Assembly (NCBI GenBank): GCA_029378245.1
Contig: JARKIF010000002.1
Coordinates: forward strand, 2,542,001 to 2,606,000
Direction: 5' to 3'
DNA: 64,000 nucleotides
DNA from: Roridomyces roridus
Taxonomy: Eukaryota > Basidiomycota > Agaricomycetes > Agaricales > Mycenaceae
Shown here piece after piece: positions 21,392-32,501 of the stretch (its first letter is position 1; the number at the start of each line of letters is the position of its first letter). A program made the position numbers and the translations under genes. A model generated the notes under the pieces. It saw only the letters and a program-made list of their open reading frames with translations. It made no database searches and was not told the origin of the DNA.

Positions 21392-22979
21392 ATGGCCCTG
21401 CGGCCTTTCAATCTTAGTAGAAGCGTCCTACGATTCAATCCCGCGAGACGGCAATTTCAAAACGATGGTGTGCAACGCTCCAACCTCCCTGAAACCCATT
21501 TTACGCGTACAAGCCACAGCAAAACTGCAGAAACCCCCTCTCGCGTTCGTCTTCGATATTGTAAGGCTCTACATGCGACAATATGTTTCCGCATTCCGAC
21601 ATATTCACTGAGGACGGCGTTTTAATTCGTGGTGAAGATGTTCTTCCTTCCGCGAAACGGGCTCTTGCAATTCTGGAGGGGAACAATCCCTTTGGGTGTG
21701 CTAAATTCTTTCCTCCATCTTTTGGCTGAGATTCCGAATTCAAGCAAGTTGCCATATATTCTGGTGCGTCGGCTAAATCACCCTGGCTTTTCTGACAGGT
21801 TTCTATCCAGCTCACCAACGGGGGCGGCGTCAGCGAGAAGGCCCGTTGTCAAAAGCTCACCGAGAAACTTGGCTTCGAGATTCGCCCCACACAATACATT
21901 CAAGCTCACACCATTCTCAAAACGCTTTCCAGCAAATATGAGGATACGCCCGTTCTAGTTTTGGGTGGCAAACTCGATCAGGTTCGAAAAGTCGCCATAG
22001 AGTAAATGATCTCTATAATTTGCCTATCCACCCCTCATCTTTCGGCCAGTTACGGCTTCAAGAGGGCATATACGTCTCTCGATTTCCTTTCCTGGAACCC
22101 TTCGTGCGTCTCCTCGATCGTTGTTTCCGGCTTGCCTTGACCAGTCAGAGTTTGGCCTTTTCACCAACTTACACCCTCCGAAACTCTTGCGACCAAGGTA
22201 CTTGATTGACACGACACACGGACATCCAACTGAGAAGATGAACAAACAGCAAGTCGATTTTTTCAAGACACCCATATCGGCTGTATTTGTCTTCCATGAC
22301 CCACGAAACTGGGCATTGGATGTTCAAGTTATATGCGACGTGATTCAATCCGGAGGCTTCGTCGGCGGCCCATACGTTCCTTTAGATCAACAGAAGAACC
22401 CCGTAGAGCTGGTTTTCTGTAACCCGGATTTAATTTGGCGTTCTGACTTTAGCACACCTCGCTTGGGGCAAGGGGCATTCAAGGAAGCTTTTCAAGCCGT
22501 TTTCAAGGCGTTGACGGGCTCAGAGTACCCTCACGTTCAGTTTGGAAAACCTACGAGGGCCACATATGATTACGCCACCACTGTTCTCCACCGCCGGGTG
22601 CAAGAAATGACAGGCCACCCCCCCGCACTTTCCTCCATGTAAGCCTATCTCTGCTCCTCAAGTCTCCGTTCTGAACGATGGTACAGATACATGATCGGGG
22701 GTAAGCAGTAGGCCAATTCTGAATTTCTGATTATCTGACTGATTTGCGCAGACAACCCCGAATCAGGCATGTCTGGATCTGCGACTAGGTGAATATTCTT
22801 CTGACCGTAGTACAGACATCGCCGGCGCAAATGCTGCCAACTGGAACTCTGTTCTCGTGAAGACGGGTGTGTTCGATGGCGGTGTGCCCACACACCAGCC
22901 AACGCATGTAGCTGAGGACGTCGAGGAGGCAGTCACGTGGGCAATAGGGGTAGAACTGGACAAATTAAGACAAAAGTGA
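21392..22979 (+). CDS. CECR5/HDHD5-type HAD-superfamily hydrolase
   Basis: HAD subfamily IIA phosphatase-like protein (yeast YKR070W group), probably mitochondrial: the N terminus MALRPFNLSRSVLRFNPARR is basic and acid-free. Exons 21392..21469, 21531..21560, 21613..21695, 21745..21763, 21811..22001, 22050..22103, 22149..22197, 22250..22638, 22687..22700, 22752..22766 and 22816..22979 give 361 residues. Motif I is AFVFDIDGVLIRGEDVLPSA, motif II LLTNGGGVSEKAR, and the C-terminal metal motif MIGDNPESDIAGANAANW. This last motif is split over micro-exons of 14 and 15 nt, and the intron after the second (22767..22815) is GC-AG. The stop is 33 bp from the start of the next gene on the same strand. 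Confidence 0.9.
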
Positions 22980-23012
22980 TAACATCAGAGAAATTTGATT
23001 TCCCCTTTCTTC

Positions 23013-25318
23013 ATGACCTCGAGAGCTCACGCCGGCAACGCTCCGACCCTTCCCAAGAACGAAGCATGTCCCCACTGTACTGCCCGGTTCACCAGGACTG
23101 CTCATTTGAGTCGACACTTGAAAACCCGTACGTTTACCGCTGGCACAGCGACCAATTCAAGACCATATAATAGACACGAATGAGCGGCTGCACAAATGTG
23201 TTGTGAGTGCAGGGAACACGCGCTCTCAATCACTTGTTCACTGGTACCAGACTTGTGATGCCACATTCACTAGAGGTGACCTGCTGCAGAGGCATCGAAA
23301 GATCTGTCAAGACCCGAACCGCCACAATCGCCTCAGGTCCTGCGTTGGCTGTACCGATTCCAAGGTGAAATGCGACCGCAACAATCCTTGCTCGAGATGC
23401 ACTACCAGGGGCAAAGAATGTGTATACCCCTCGGGGCGGAGAGCTGCCCGCGGCTCGGCATCCGCAACTCCAACTCGAGCTGCGTCGGCCGACTCGCTTT
23501 CCGCCGAGCCTTTTGAAGCGCCAGTCCACAGCCATCTATCCTCGATTTACGAGAACGACGTCTTTTCGCCTTTTTTCAGCGACGTTTTTTCGCCTCTCAC
23601 CAATTCAAGTTTATTGAACGAACCTCTGCTCTCGCTTCCTTCCATACGAACTATTCCGCGCACCGACCACCTGCCTGAGCCTTGGCTGCGCGAATTGTTG
23701 GTATACCCTGACGCGTCCGCATACCCAAAGGCGAAATTGAACAACGTTTGATCCTGGATGCCTTTTTCAACTCCACACTTGATGCGGCGGACCCCAGGCA
23801 TTATTGCAAGTCCCTTTTGTTAGCTGCCTCAAATCCATCTCATTGTCCTAGGCTACCTCTTTTTCAATCCTTTCCTCATGCAATTGCAAGTATCTGCCGT
23901 CCTTGACTGTCGTTGTAGAATTCACCGCTAATAGGCCGGTCTTGCATGTGCCAACATGTGATCTGATAGGTGCGTCTCTGCTCAAACCATTGCTCTCCAT
24001 TTCCAACGGAATATCAGGAAAACCAATTTGGCTTGTTAAATCGATGAAGAGCTGCGGAGCCTTGTTTGTGAAAACGAAAAAGGTGTGTCGCCTTCTCGCA
24101 TGGGGCTCCAAACTCATCATCAGGCCAACGATTTCATAATATCCGCCATGGCGGAAGTCAGGGAGCAGATTTCGCAAGCCTTGGTGGGATTCACACCAGT
24201 GGCACTGTAAAACGGGGGCTTGATATTTTTTCAGCCTCAATCTTCGACGGACCTAACTGACCAGCTTCATCTGGTCACGGCGATTGGTTTACTGCAAACG
24301 ATAGGGCTGTTCCACCAAAACCCTTATGAACGGGCCATGTCCACTCTGTATCACGATTTGGCCGTTTTGACGATCCGCCGGTCGGGTCTGATATCATATA
24401 ATCTTTCTTGGACCCCTGCAACATCCTCGACAGAGTCCATGTGGCACGATTGGGTCTCATACGAAACAACGAAACGGTGGGTTGTCTCTAAAATTGATTT
24501 GTCCCACTGAGGTCTCTCTCAGCACTCTATTACTTTCACATCTCCACGACTGTTGTCGCAGCATATACTTTGGGCTCCCGACTGCGTACGCCCCCGGCGA
24601 AATGAACTTGCGCTTACCATGTGAAGACGCTCTTTGGAGAGCCCACTCTGCAGAGGAGTGGCTTGCTGTTCTCCAAACTCCGATTTCCGCCCACTCTGTG
24701 CAATCCCGACTACAAGGTCACGATTACTTGACTGTCTACGGTTCGATAATGCAGGCCAGCCCAGATTTTGTTGCAACCCCGAACCTGAGCTCGTTTGCCC
24801 ACTTTATTCTCATCCACGGCATTCTCGGTCAACTATTCACTATCTGCACCGAGACCACCCCTCTGGTACCAGACGATGGTCCAAATGGGGAGAATCCGGC
24901 CCTAATGACAGTCCGATATGCTTTGCACCACTGGCTGCAAAGTTGGAGAGCAACTCAGCCCCAAACACAGACTCCCACTTTTGTTGAGAATGGTGAGTGA
25001 GGTCGCCTTGGATTGCGCCGTATCTTGATGATCCCAGTGCTACCGTTCTACTGGCTTGGGCACGTCGCGATTCTAGCTCATCAAGAGGGTCTTCCTCCGT
25101 TCAATGGGGCTGAGAATTCTCGTGAAGAGACGCGTTACAAGATGGTGAAGCGGTGGCTCAAGCATATCCGGTCATTTTTGGCCGAAGGCGGGGGGGAATC
25201 GACTTTATTCTGGGATGAGTTGATGAAAATCCAGCTGCAGACATGGCAGCTAGAATACGAGACTGATGGGGGCGCAGATGACCAGGAAGGACTGCTAGCG
25301 TTCTTTCCCGAGATTTAG
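23013..25318 (+). CDS. C2H2 plus Zn2Cys6 transcription factor, copy A (one frame break)
   Basis: Nuclear regulator combining two zinc-finger types. Exons 23013..23127, 23174..23202, 23251..23805, 23852..23885, 23935..23969, 24018..24082, 24124..24183, 24235..24476, 24523..24992 and 25038..25318. Finger 1: CPHCTARFTRTAHLSRHLKTH. Finger 2: CVTCDATFTRGDLLQRHRKIC. A Zn2Cys6 cluster follows directly (CVGCTDSKVKCDRNNPCSRC...C). The fungal-specific domain includes HVPTCDLIGK, MKSCGALFVKTKK, SMWHDWVSYETTKR and GEMNLRLPCEDALWRA. All ten exons match copy B; exons 4-8 and 10 have identical lengths. Exon 3 shifts frame once near 23725; one extra base there would give an intact 628-residue protein. Introns 23806..23851 and 23886..23934 start GCAAGT where copy B has GT. 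Confidence 0.82.
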
Positions 25319-25432
25319 ATAAGAAAGCAATTTGCGAATAGTGATCAAGTTGCTGTCAATCAATCACTCTTGTCGTCTCTCTCGAAGACTAACGCTTCGT
25401 GACCTCCGCGAACATATCGCTCTTGTGCTCAA

Positions 25433-27873
25433 ATGGAAGACAATGAACCCTCAGATCCGATACGGAACAAAGATGGGTCGATAAGCAAGATGCGGGCCCA
25501 TCGCGGCAACCTCCCGACCCTTCCTCAAACGAAAATTTGCCCCCACTGCACTGCCCGCTTTACCCGATCTACACACTTGACGAGACACTTGAAAACGCGT
25601 GAGTTGACCACTGAAACACTTACCAAACTCAAACATATTCTAGACACGAATGAGCGGCTTCACAAATGTCCAGTGAGTCTAGGAAATACGCGTTCTCAAT
25701 CACGCGTTTACTCTTAGACTTGCGATGCTCGATTTACCCGGAGCGATTTACTGCAGAGGCATCGCAAGATCTGTCAAGATCCCATCCGCCCGAATCGACC
25801 TCGGTCCTGCCTTAGCTGTACCGAATCTAAGGTGAAATGCGACCGCAACGATCCGTGCCAAGCCTGCAGGGACAAGGGGCGAGAGTGTAAATTCCCCGCC
25901 TCGAAACGGAAAACTATCGACGCCTCGCCTGGTTCCGTTCAATCATCCCTCGACTCCACCAGCTCTTCCTCGGCCAGTCCAAGTCCAGTTCCGGTGCTGG
26001 CTGCCCCCTTCTATCCCCTCGACACACTCTCCGCCGAACTGGCGGATTTGACGGCACCTTCCGCTTCCGAAGCGTTGATCCACAGCCATCTGTCCTCAAT
26101 CTACGAAAACGATGCTTTTCAGCCTTTCTTCAGCGATGTCTTCTCGCCTAATTCATCTTACATCCTTGACGAACCTGCCCTCCCAATCCCTTTCATGAAG
26201 GAAATACCATTGCCCGTCGGCTTGTCCCAGCCGTGGTTCCAAGAGTTGTTGATCTATCCTTCCCAACCCAACTACGAGAAAACCGAACAAAGGTCACTTC
26301 TCAACGATTGGTTTACCCGCGAGTCTGAAGCAGAAGATCCACAACACTACAGTAAGCCTTCAATACATCAGACAAAGCCGTCTCAACCCATCATCAGTGT
26401 ACCTCTTTTTCAACCCATTTCTTTCTCAGCTGTGAGCTATGGTACTGGTCTCCACTCCCCTGAACTGAACTGGCAAGGCCACTTGTGCACGCACCAACCT
26501 TTGATTTGACAGGTAAGCAGTTCTGGTGCGACATCGACCGACGCTCAGTCGACTGCAGGCAAGCCACCGTACATGCTCAAGTCAATGAAGGCATGCGGAG
26601 CGTTGTTCGTCAAGACGAAGAAGGTTCACAGACATTCTCTGCTTTTGAAACTCCCCTGAGCTTTTGCAGGCTAATAGCTACATCACCACGGCATTGGCAG
26701 CTGTTAGAGAAGGACTTGCGCAGGCCTTTGTGCGTATCCAACTATGCAACACATTCAAAACTTGTGACCATATGTAGGATCAAACCTTGACGGAACGAGC
26801 AGATCAGGTTCACCTCATCATTGCCGTCGTGTTGCTCGAAACTATCGGCCTATTCCACCAAGATCCTGATGAACGGGATTCGACGAATCTATACCATGAA
26901 CTGGTCGTCTCGATGATTCGCCGAACTGGCTTGATAGCCTACAACGCGGCCTGGACGTCTGTGCCTTCCTCGGCAGAGGCCATGTGGCGCGATTGGGTCT
27001 CGTACGAGACAACCAAACGGTAACTTTTATCAGAATCTCCTGGCTGTAACTCATTTTTGCCAGGGCTATCGCGCTATCCTACCTCCACGAATGTTGCAGA
27101 GGAATGTTCTTTGGATTGCCCCCCAGCTATCATGCGGGCGAGATGAATCTGCGGCTACCATGCGAGGATGCCCTATGGAGGGCTCAATCTGCTGAGGAAT
27201 GGCTTGCCATCCTTCAAATACCGGTGGCCAATCATTCTTCGCGATCTCGATTAGCGGGTCACGACTACCCAACTACGCTACACTCAATGGTCGTGATCGA
27301 CCCAAATTTTGCTCCCGCCTCGAACCTGAGCCCGTTTGCCCATTTCATTCTAATTCACGTCATTCTCCGAGATCTGTTTACCGCTTGCACGGAGAGCACA
27401 CCCCTGATTCCGGGCGAACGTTTCGAGGAAGACGACAATCGGGCGTTGATGGAATGTAAATATGCGCTGCACCATTGGCTGTATAGCTGGAGAACAAATC
27501 AACCTCCAGCTCAAAACCCAATGGAGGAACCAGCTTTTGTTGAAAATGGTGAGCCAACAACCATGCTTATTCGCAACTAATGCATACTTCAGCACTCCCG
27601 CTCTACTGGCTGGGCCATGTTGCGATCCTGGCTCATCAAGAGGGACTCGGCCCATTCCATTCAGCGGCGAACGTGAGGGGAGAAATGCGATACAAGATAG
27701 TAAAACGTTGGCTGAAGCACATACGCTCATTCCTGACTGAAGGTGGCGGGGAATCGACCTTGGCTTGGGATGACTTGATGAAGATCCAGCTGCAGACGTG
27801 GCAGTTCGAGTACGATACGGATGGAGGTGCAGATGACCAGGAAGGGCTCCTGGCATTATTTCCCGATATTTAG
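25433..27873 (+). CDS. C2H2 plus Zn2Cys6 transcription factor, copy B
   Basis: Intact tandem paralogue of copy A. Exons 25433..25598, 25644..25672, 25718..26351, 26398..26431, 26478..26512, 26559..26623, 26670..26729, 26778..27019, 27064..27548 and 27593..27873 give 676 residues. Fingers: CPHCTARFTRSTHLTRHLKTH and CPTCDARFTRSDLLQRHRKIC. The Zn2Cys6 cluster is CLSCTESKVKCDRNDPCQAC with its last Cys in RECKFP. A Ser/Pro linker precedes the fungal regulatory domain: LPLVHAPTFDLTGKPPY, MKACGALFVKTKK, AMWRDWVSYETTKR, YLHECCRGMFFGLP and LYWLGHVAILAHQEG. The ATG at 25433 adds 20 residues before the point where copy A starts; an ATG at 25490 is the alternative. Every intron sits at the same position and phase as in copy A. 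The targets are unknown. Confidence 0.9.
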
Positions 27874-27929
27874 AATATGAGGGCCCGGCAATGGATTGAT
27901 CCGCACCGTCCTCTGATGAACCCTCCTTG

Positions 27930-29123
27930 ATGCTCCCAAGACCAGTCTCGACAAAACGACGGCATGGGAGTCCTTACAACTTCAAGTTCCTTCTTAGTCG
28001 TTCCCGAGCCACAAATCTTCTCGTCTGCATCTTGCTGGGCGCTCTATTCGTGTCATTCGTGACCAATGTCCACCTGTATTTCTCTTCCAATGCCGACGAG
28101 GGCCTTGCTCGCTTCAAAGCGCTGGCGTCTCTACTCAAGCCGCGCAAGGACTTGAGGAATCTCATCGTGGTGCCTGGGCACGCGATTTGGACCGGCACCG
28201 ACCCAGATTTACGCAAAAATCAAGACCAATGGGCTTTTCAATCCTTTCAAGCCAACCAAAACGTAGCATCCCCCTGAATTCCTGGTGCCTGCATTGAACC
28301 ACGGTTTACGCAGGCAGGCCGTTTGGAGTTGTTTTTCCAGCACATATCGGCAGGGTGAGCAGCTATGCAGGAGCAGGTCGCATGAATCATCACATCCGAC
28401 AGCGCTCGATATGCTCTGGCAGATCCACATTCCCTTCTCGTATTCAGCGGGGGTCAAACTCAACGAGAGTCTTCCACAACGGAAGGTCGGTTGTTGTCCT
28501 TTGCAATGGAATCGTAAGGCTTGATGAATGCAGGTGAATCGTATCTCCGCCTGGCGCTGAAAGCAAACCTCCTCCAATCGGACATATTCAGTCGAGCTAC
28601 CTCGGAAGACTTCGCCCTTGATTCTTTTCAAAACCTCATCTTCTCCATTGCGCGTTTCCATGAGTTCACAGGTTGCTCTGTTTCTCTATCGCCAGCTTGC
28701 ATGAATTCATGGGCCACAGGACATTATCCGGAACGTATTTTGGTTGTGGGATACCAGATGAAGCGCGCACGCTTTATGGATCTCCATCGCGCTGCCATCC
28801 ACTGGCCTGAGAACCGCTTCGATTATATTGGCATGGATTTACCGGGAGACAATTCTCAAGCACAAAAAGGGGAAGAGGTCAGTCGTCGCCGCTCTGTTCC
28901 TGTCGTCTCTTTACATTTCGCCCAGCAAAACGGTTACCTGCCGTACGTGGACGATTTATACGGTTGTCACGGTTTTTTGGCGGACAAGAGGAAACAGAGG
29001 AATTACGCCCTGCGTTACCCTTCATATTATTTGAGTTCACCCGAGCTCAGGCCGCTCCTCACCTGGTGTCCGCAAGTTCACACAGAGCTATTCAAGGGAA
29101 CTTTGCCATGGTTAGAGGCCTAG
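27930..29123 (+). CDS. DUF218 (YdcF-like) single-pass membrane protein
   Basis: Homologue of yeast YOR238W; biochemical role unknown. Exons 27930..28262, 28314..28354, 28403..28485, 28534..28671, 28720..28877 and 28926..29123 give 316 residues. A basic N terminus precedes one membrane helix (NLLVCILLGALFVSFV, about residues 30-50), giving a type II signal-anchor arrangement. DUF218 motifs: NLIVVPGHAIW, LLVFSGGQT with nearby Glu/Ser (ESSTTEGESYLRLA), FALDSFQNLIFSI, PERILVVGYQMKRARF and FDYIGMD. It starts 56 bp after the stop of regulator copy B and ends 35 bp from the stop of the convergent enoyl-CoA hydratase. Confidence 0.85.
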
Positions 29124-29158
29124 ACTACATTTATTTAATTCCGCGGATGTATTTAATA

Positions 29159-30266
29159 TCATGAGTTTGTGAATTCAGCTTTGCGTTTTTCAGCAAAAGC
29201 AGCCATCCCTGGAAACCATGAGCAGGGATTTCCTGCCAGTACGGGCAAACAAACCTTCTTTCTGATCCTTTGTGGCAAAGAGGCCGTGGAAGATTCTTCT
29301 CTCGAAACGAAGGCCCTCGGCGAGATTCAGCTCGTACGCTGAATGTTTGATGAGTTTCCAGCGGGGAGAGAAGAAAGAAACACCAACCAGCATTCACAAC
29401 TTCCTTCCCAGCCTGAACAGCGATCTGGCCTTTGCTAGCGATAGTCTTGGCCATCTCAATAGCCTCCTTGACCACCTGGCCTTCACCTTCCCCGACCACC
29501 CGGCTAACCATACCCCATTGTTCGGCTTCTTGAGCGGAAATGTTGCGGCCGGTCAAGACCATTTCCATGGTCCGCGACTTGCCAATAATATGGGCGAGAC
29601 GCTGGGAGCCTCCTCCGCCTGGAATGACACCGAGGTTGATTTCCGGCTGGCCAAACTTGGCCGTGGGGGACGCGAGGATGATGTCGCACATGAGGGCAAG
29701 TTCACACCCGCCGCCAAGCTTTTAAATCGCGTGAGAATGGTGCAAAGGAGTGGGGCAGAGGGCTTTACAGCGTAGCCGGAGACGGCAGCGATGATGGGTT
29801 TGCGTGTCTTGGTCAGTTGGGTCCAGTCTTCGAGGAAACGCGTCTTGTATACTTCTGAGTCTGTTCGCAGGATGAGTGGTGAGTATAAGGTAGTAATTTC
29901 CAACCAACACTCTTTGTTCTGCATTTCCTTGATGTCCGCGCCGGCTTGGAACGGTCAGTCTGGAACAAGATGTGTTTCTTACGAGCGCTAACCTGCGAAT
30001 GCCTTCTCCGACCCGGTAAGAACTACGGCGCCAACAGTGTCATCGGCGTCCAGTTGGAGGAAAGCCTTGTTCAATTCAGCGAACAGAGGAGAGGACAAGG
30101 CGTTGAGTGCTTTGGGGCGGTTCAGAGTGACGAGCGCGACGGCGGGTTCTGGCCGGTCGACGAGGATGTAGCTGTACTGAGAGGACATGAACCTGAGAGA
30201 AGGGCGGTAGAACGAGGTCCTAAAGTTGTTGAGACCGGCGCGCCGGAGGCAGAATGGGAGAGACAT
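29159..30266 (-). CDS. Enoyl-CoA hydratase, mitochondrial (ECHS1-like)
   Basis: Crotonase-fold enzyme hydrating 2-trans-enoyl-CoA in fatty-acid and branched-chain amino-acid breakdown. Exons (minus): 29993..30266, 29909..29944, 29769..29860, 29388..29718, 29255..29338 and 29159..29208 give 288 residues. The N terminus [19 protein letters not shown] is a plausible mitochondrial presequence. Oxyanion-hole and active-site stretches: [34 protein letters not shown], and both catalytic Glu residues in [20 protein letters not shown]. The C terminus is [18 protein letters not shown]. It is divergent from the BTB gene with 123 bp between start codons. Confidence 0.93.
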
Positions 30267-30389
30267 CCCGTGTCCAAAACAGGCCGAGTTTCACAGCCAC
30301 GATCACGATCACGATCCACCGTCATTTGTACTACCCTTGCCTGCAAACCTGCAGACCTGCCTCGACCCAATCCAACAGTCTCATCCAAC
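30267..30389. promoter_or_regulatory. Divergent promoter, enoyl-CoA hydratase / BTB gene
   Basis: 123 bp between two opposed start codons. It contains a run of alternating CACGAT/GATCAC-like repeats near 30298-30320. Confidence 0.5.
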
Positions 30390-31399
30390 ATGCAATCTGA
30401 ATCCGACGAGCCTTCAAAGTCACCAGCACCCAAGTTTCATCCCCAGTTCTGCTCCGAAGACGGGGACATTGTACTCACTTCGAAAGATGGGACTCAGTTC
30501 CGTCTCCACTCCTACGTCTTGAAGACAACCTCTTCGTGGTTCCGCGCAATGCTTTCGCTCCCACAGGGGCAAGAGTCTCGGACAGACGTCCTATTCGTCG
30601 ATGAGGACGAAGAGACATTAGACCCCCTCCTTCGAATGGTTTCTGGCCTCCCGATGTTACCAGGTACTTGGGGGTGTATAAATCAAGGCGCCGTTTTAAC
30701 GTCCTTCAGTCTCCGATTTCGACACACTGGAACGAATAGAGTGGGCTGCTGAAAAATACGATATGGCAGGACCCATGTCTCTGGTCCGCATCCTGACGAT
30801 GACTGCTCCGCTGCAAAACCAGCCATTTCGACTGTATGCCATCGCGTGTCGACGTGGGTGGCACGAAGAGGCCAAAATTGCATCTTCGCAGACGCTGACG
30901 CATAATTTATACGATCCCGAATTGCGACCTGTGCTGCAGCGGTTGTCTGCGGATGCGTTGCTTCGGTTGTTTGAACTTCACCACTCTAGAAAAGAAGTGT
31001 ATGCCACAGGCATCCGTTCTCAACTCATGTCTGATATACCTCATAGCCTCCAGCAAGCGCTCAATAAACCTCCCTTCGTGGCCTCGGACAACGTCTCAAA
31101 CTGCGGAAACTGCAATGCGGTTATAGATTACCACACCTGGTCAGTCGTGAACTGTTTCTATTCAGCCAGGCCTCAACTTTCCACGCAGGAGAGAATTGAA
31201 ATACAGGATGATCCAGGAGATTGAGACTAGACCTCTGGGTGACACGATCCTCGACAAGGGGCTCATTGACTGGCCTGAAGCCAAGGCATGCTGGTTGGCA
31301 AAGTGCCCCAACCGAGTATGTGCGAGATTTCTATACGACCAAGAGCCTACGATGCGGATTATTCGCGAATGCATCGACGAACTTCCACGATCCATATGA
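30390..31399 (+). CDS. BTB/POZ-domain protein
   Basis: Fungal BTB protein, probably a protein-interaction or Cullin-3-type adaptor; partner unknown. Exons 30390..30663, 30710..31139 and 31189..31399 give 304 residues. The BTB core reads SEDGDIVLTSKDGTQFRLHS, YVLKTTSSWFRAMLSLPQG, LDPLLRMVSGLPM and a family-typical ERIEWAAEKYDMAGP. The rest is helical with a CGNC pair (SNCGNCNAVIDYHTW) and several scattered Cys residues near the end. It is of the type repeated many times in mushroom genomes. Confidence 0.85.
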
Positions 31400-31504
31400 T
31401 TTTGTACAGGGACTGTATGTATTTGTAGACGATTGATCGTGTATCATGTATCATATCAAGGAGATTGCAAACACGCGACAATTGCACTTTAAGCAACCAC
31501 ACTC

Positions 31505-32434
31505 ATGTCAACGCGTCGCAACCCGAGGACGAGAAGCCGTATCGCGTCTTCGGACGACGACCCCGTCATCGTAACCTCTATGCCGGTCCCACCTCCTTCA
31601 TTAAAGAGGAAGAAGCACCACCTACCCGTCCCGGACTCCGAGGTCATCGAGATTTTCTCGTCAGACGACGAATCCCAGCCAAAGCGGAAACGCCAGCCCG
31701 CCGAACGACCAAATGAACAACTCAAGCAACTCCAGCAGAAGCTCGACAAGGTGCAGAATGAATTGGAACGCGCCCGTAACGAGAACAAGGAGCTCAAGTC
31801 GGCGGCGAAACGTTCGGGCAAGGCAGTCCTGGTGCGTCGCCATTCTCGCCTTGATTTCGTTTCTCCTCAACGGCGCGTAGGATAACTATGATGATTCCAT
31901 CAGCTGCGAGATATGCACGCAAATTATGTGGATGCCGTACATGTAAGACCCAGCTGTGGCACGTATTTCAGCATACTCACCCATAGTCAGACTTAGCGGT
32001 TGTGGGCATGCATTTTGCCAGAAAGACTTGATAGAATGGTTCAGTGAGTCGACTCGCTGCAATACGCTGGTTCAGTCTCTAACCTTTCCGCAGATACTTG
32101 TCTCGCAAAGCACATGGCGGCCCACCCGGCTTGGCAGCGAACGAATCAACCCCCCTTCCACCTCGCCAATGCTCGCCTGCGAGCCGATCCGCTCATTGCC
32201 CACATGATAATGCAACAGGGACCGCAGCCAGAGTTCACTTGTCCTACATGTCGCGGCCCTGTGCGCAACAAACCCGTTGAAGATTTTTCGCTCAAGGGAC
32301 TCATTCACGCGGTCGCCACCAGTGCAGGAGAAACGAGCCCGAAGCCTGCACCAGTCGCTGTCAAGCGCAGAGGCAAGGCAAAGGCAAAGGCAGTCGACGG
32401 TCCTTTCGACGCATTCTTTGGCAAGGATACATGA
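31505..32434 (+). CDS. RING-finger protein with SUMO-interacting-like motifs
   Basis: Probable E3 ubiquitin ligase. Exons 31505..31831, 31881..31942, 31991..32043 and 32094..32434 give 260 residues. The N-terminal third is basic, with two hydrophobic-then-acidic patches that look like SUMO-interacting motifs (DDDPVIVTS and SEVIEIFSSDDES), followed by a coiled coil (residues about 70-100). The RING starts CEICTQIMWMPYILSGCGHAF, then CQKDLIEWF. The final CPTC pair comes about 60 residues later, after an Ala/Pro-rich insertion. The residue at the sixth zinc-ligand position is Asp (CQKD) rather than Cys. The C terminus is Lys-rich. SIM patches plus RING invite comparison with SUMO-targeted ubiquitin ligases, but this is inference. 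Confidence 0.8.
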
Positions 32435-32501
32435 CATTCTATAGCATATTTACATCGATACATTATACACTTAATCCATGTTACAGTCTTTATATCATAT
32501 C

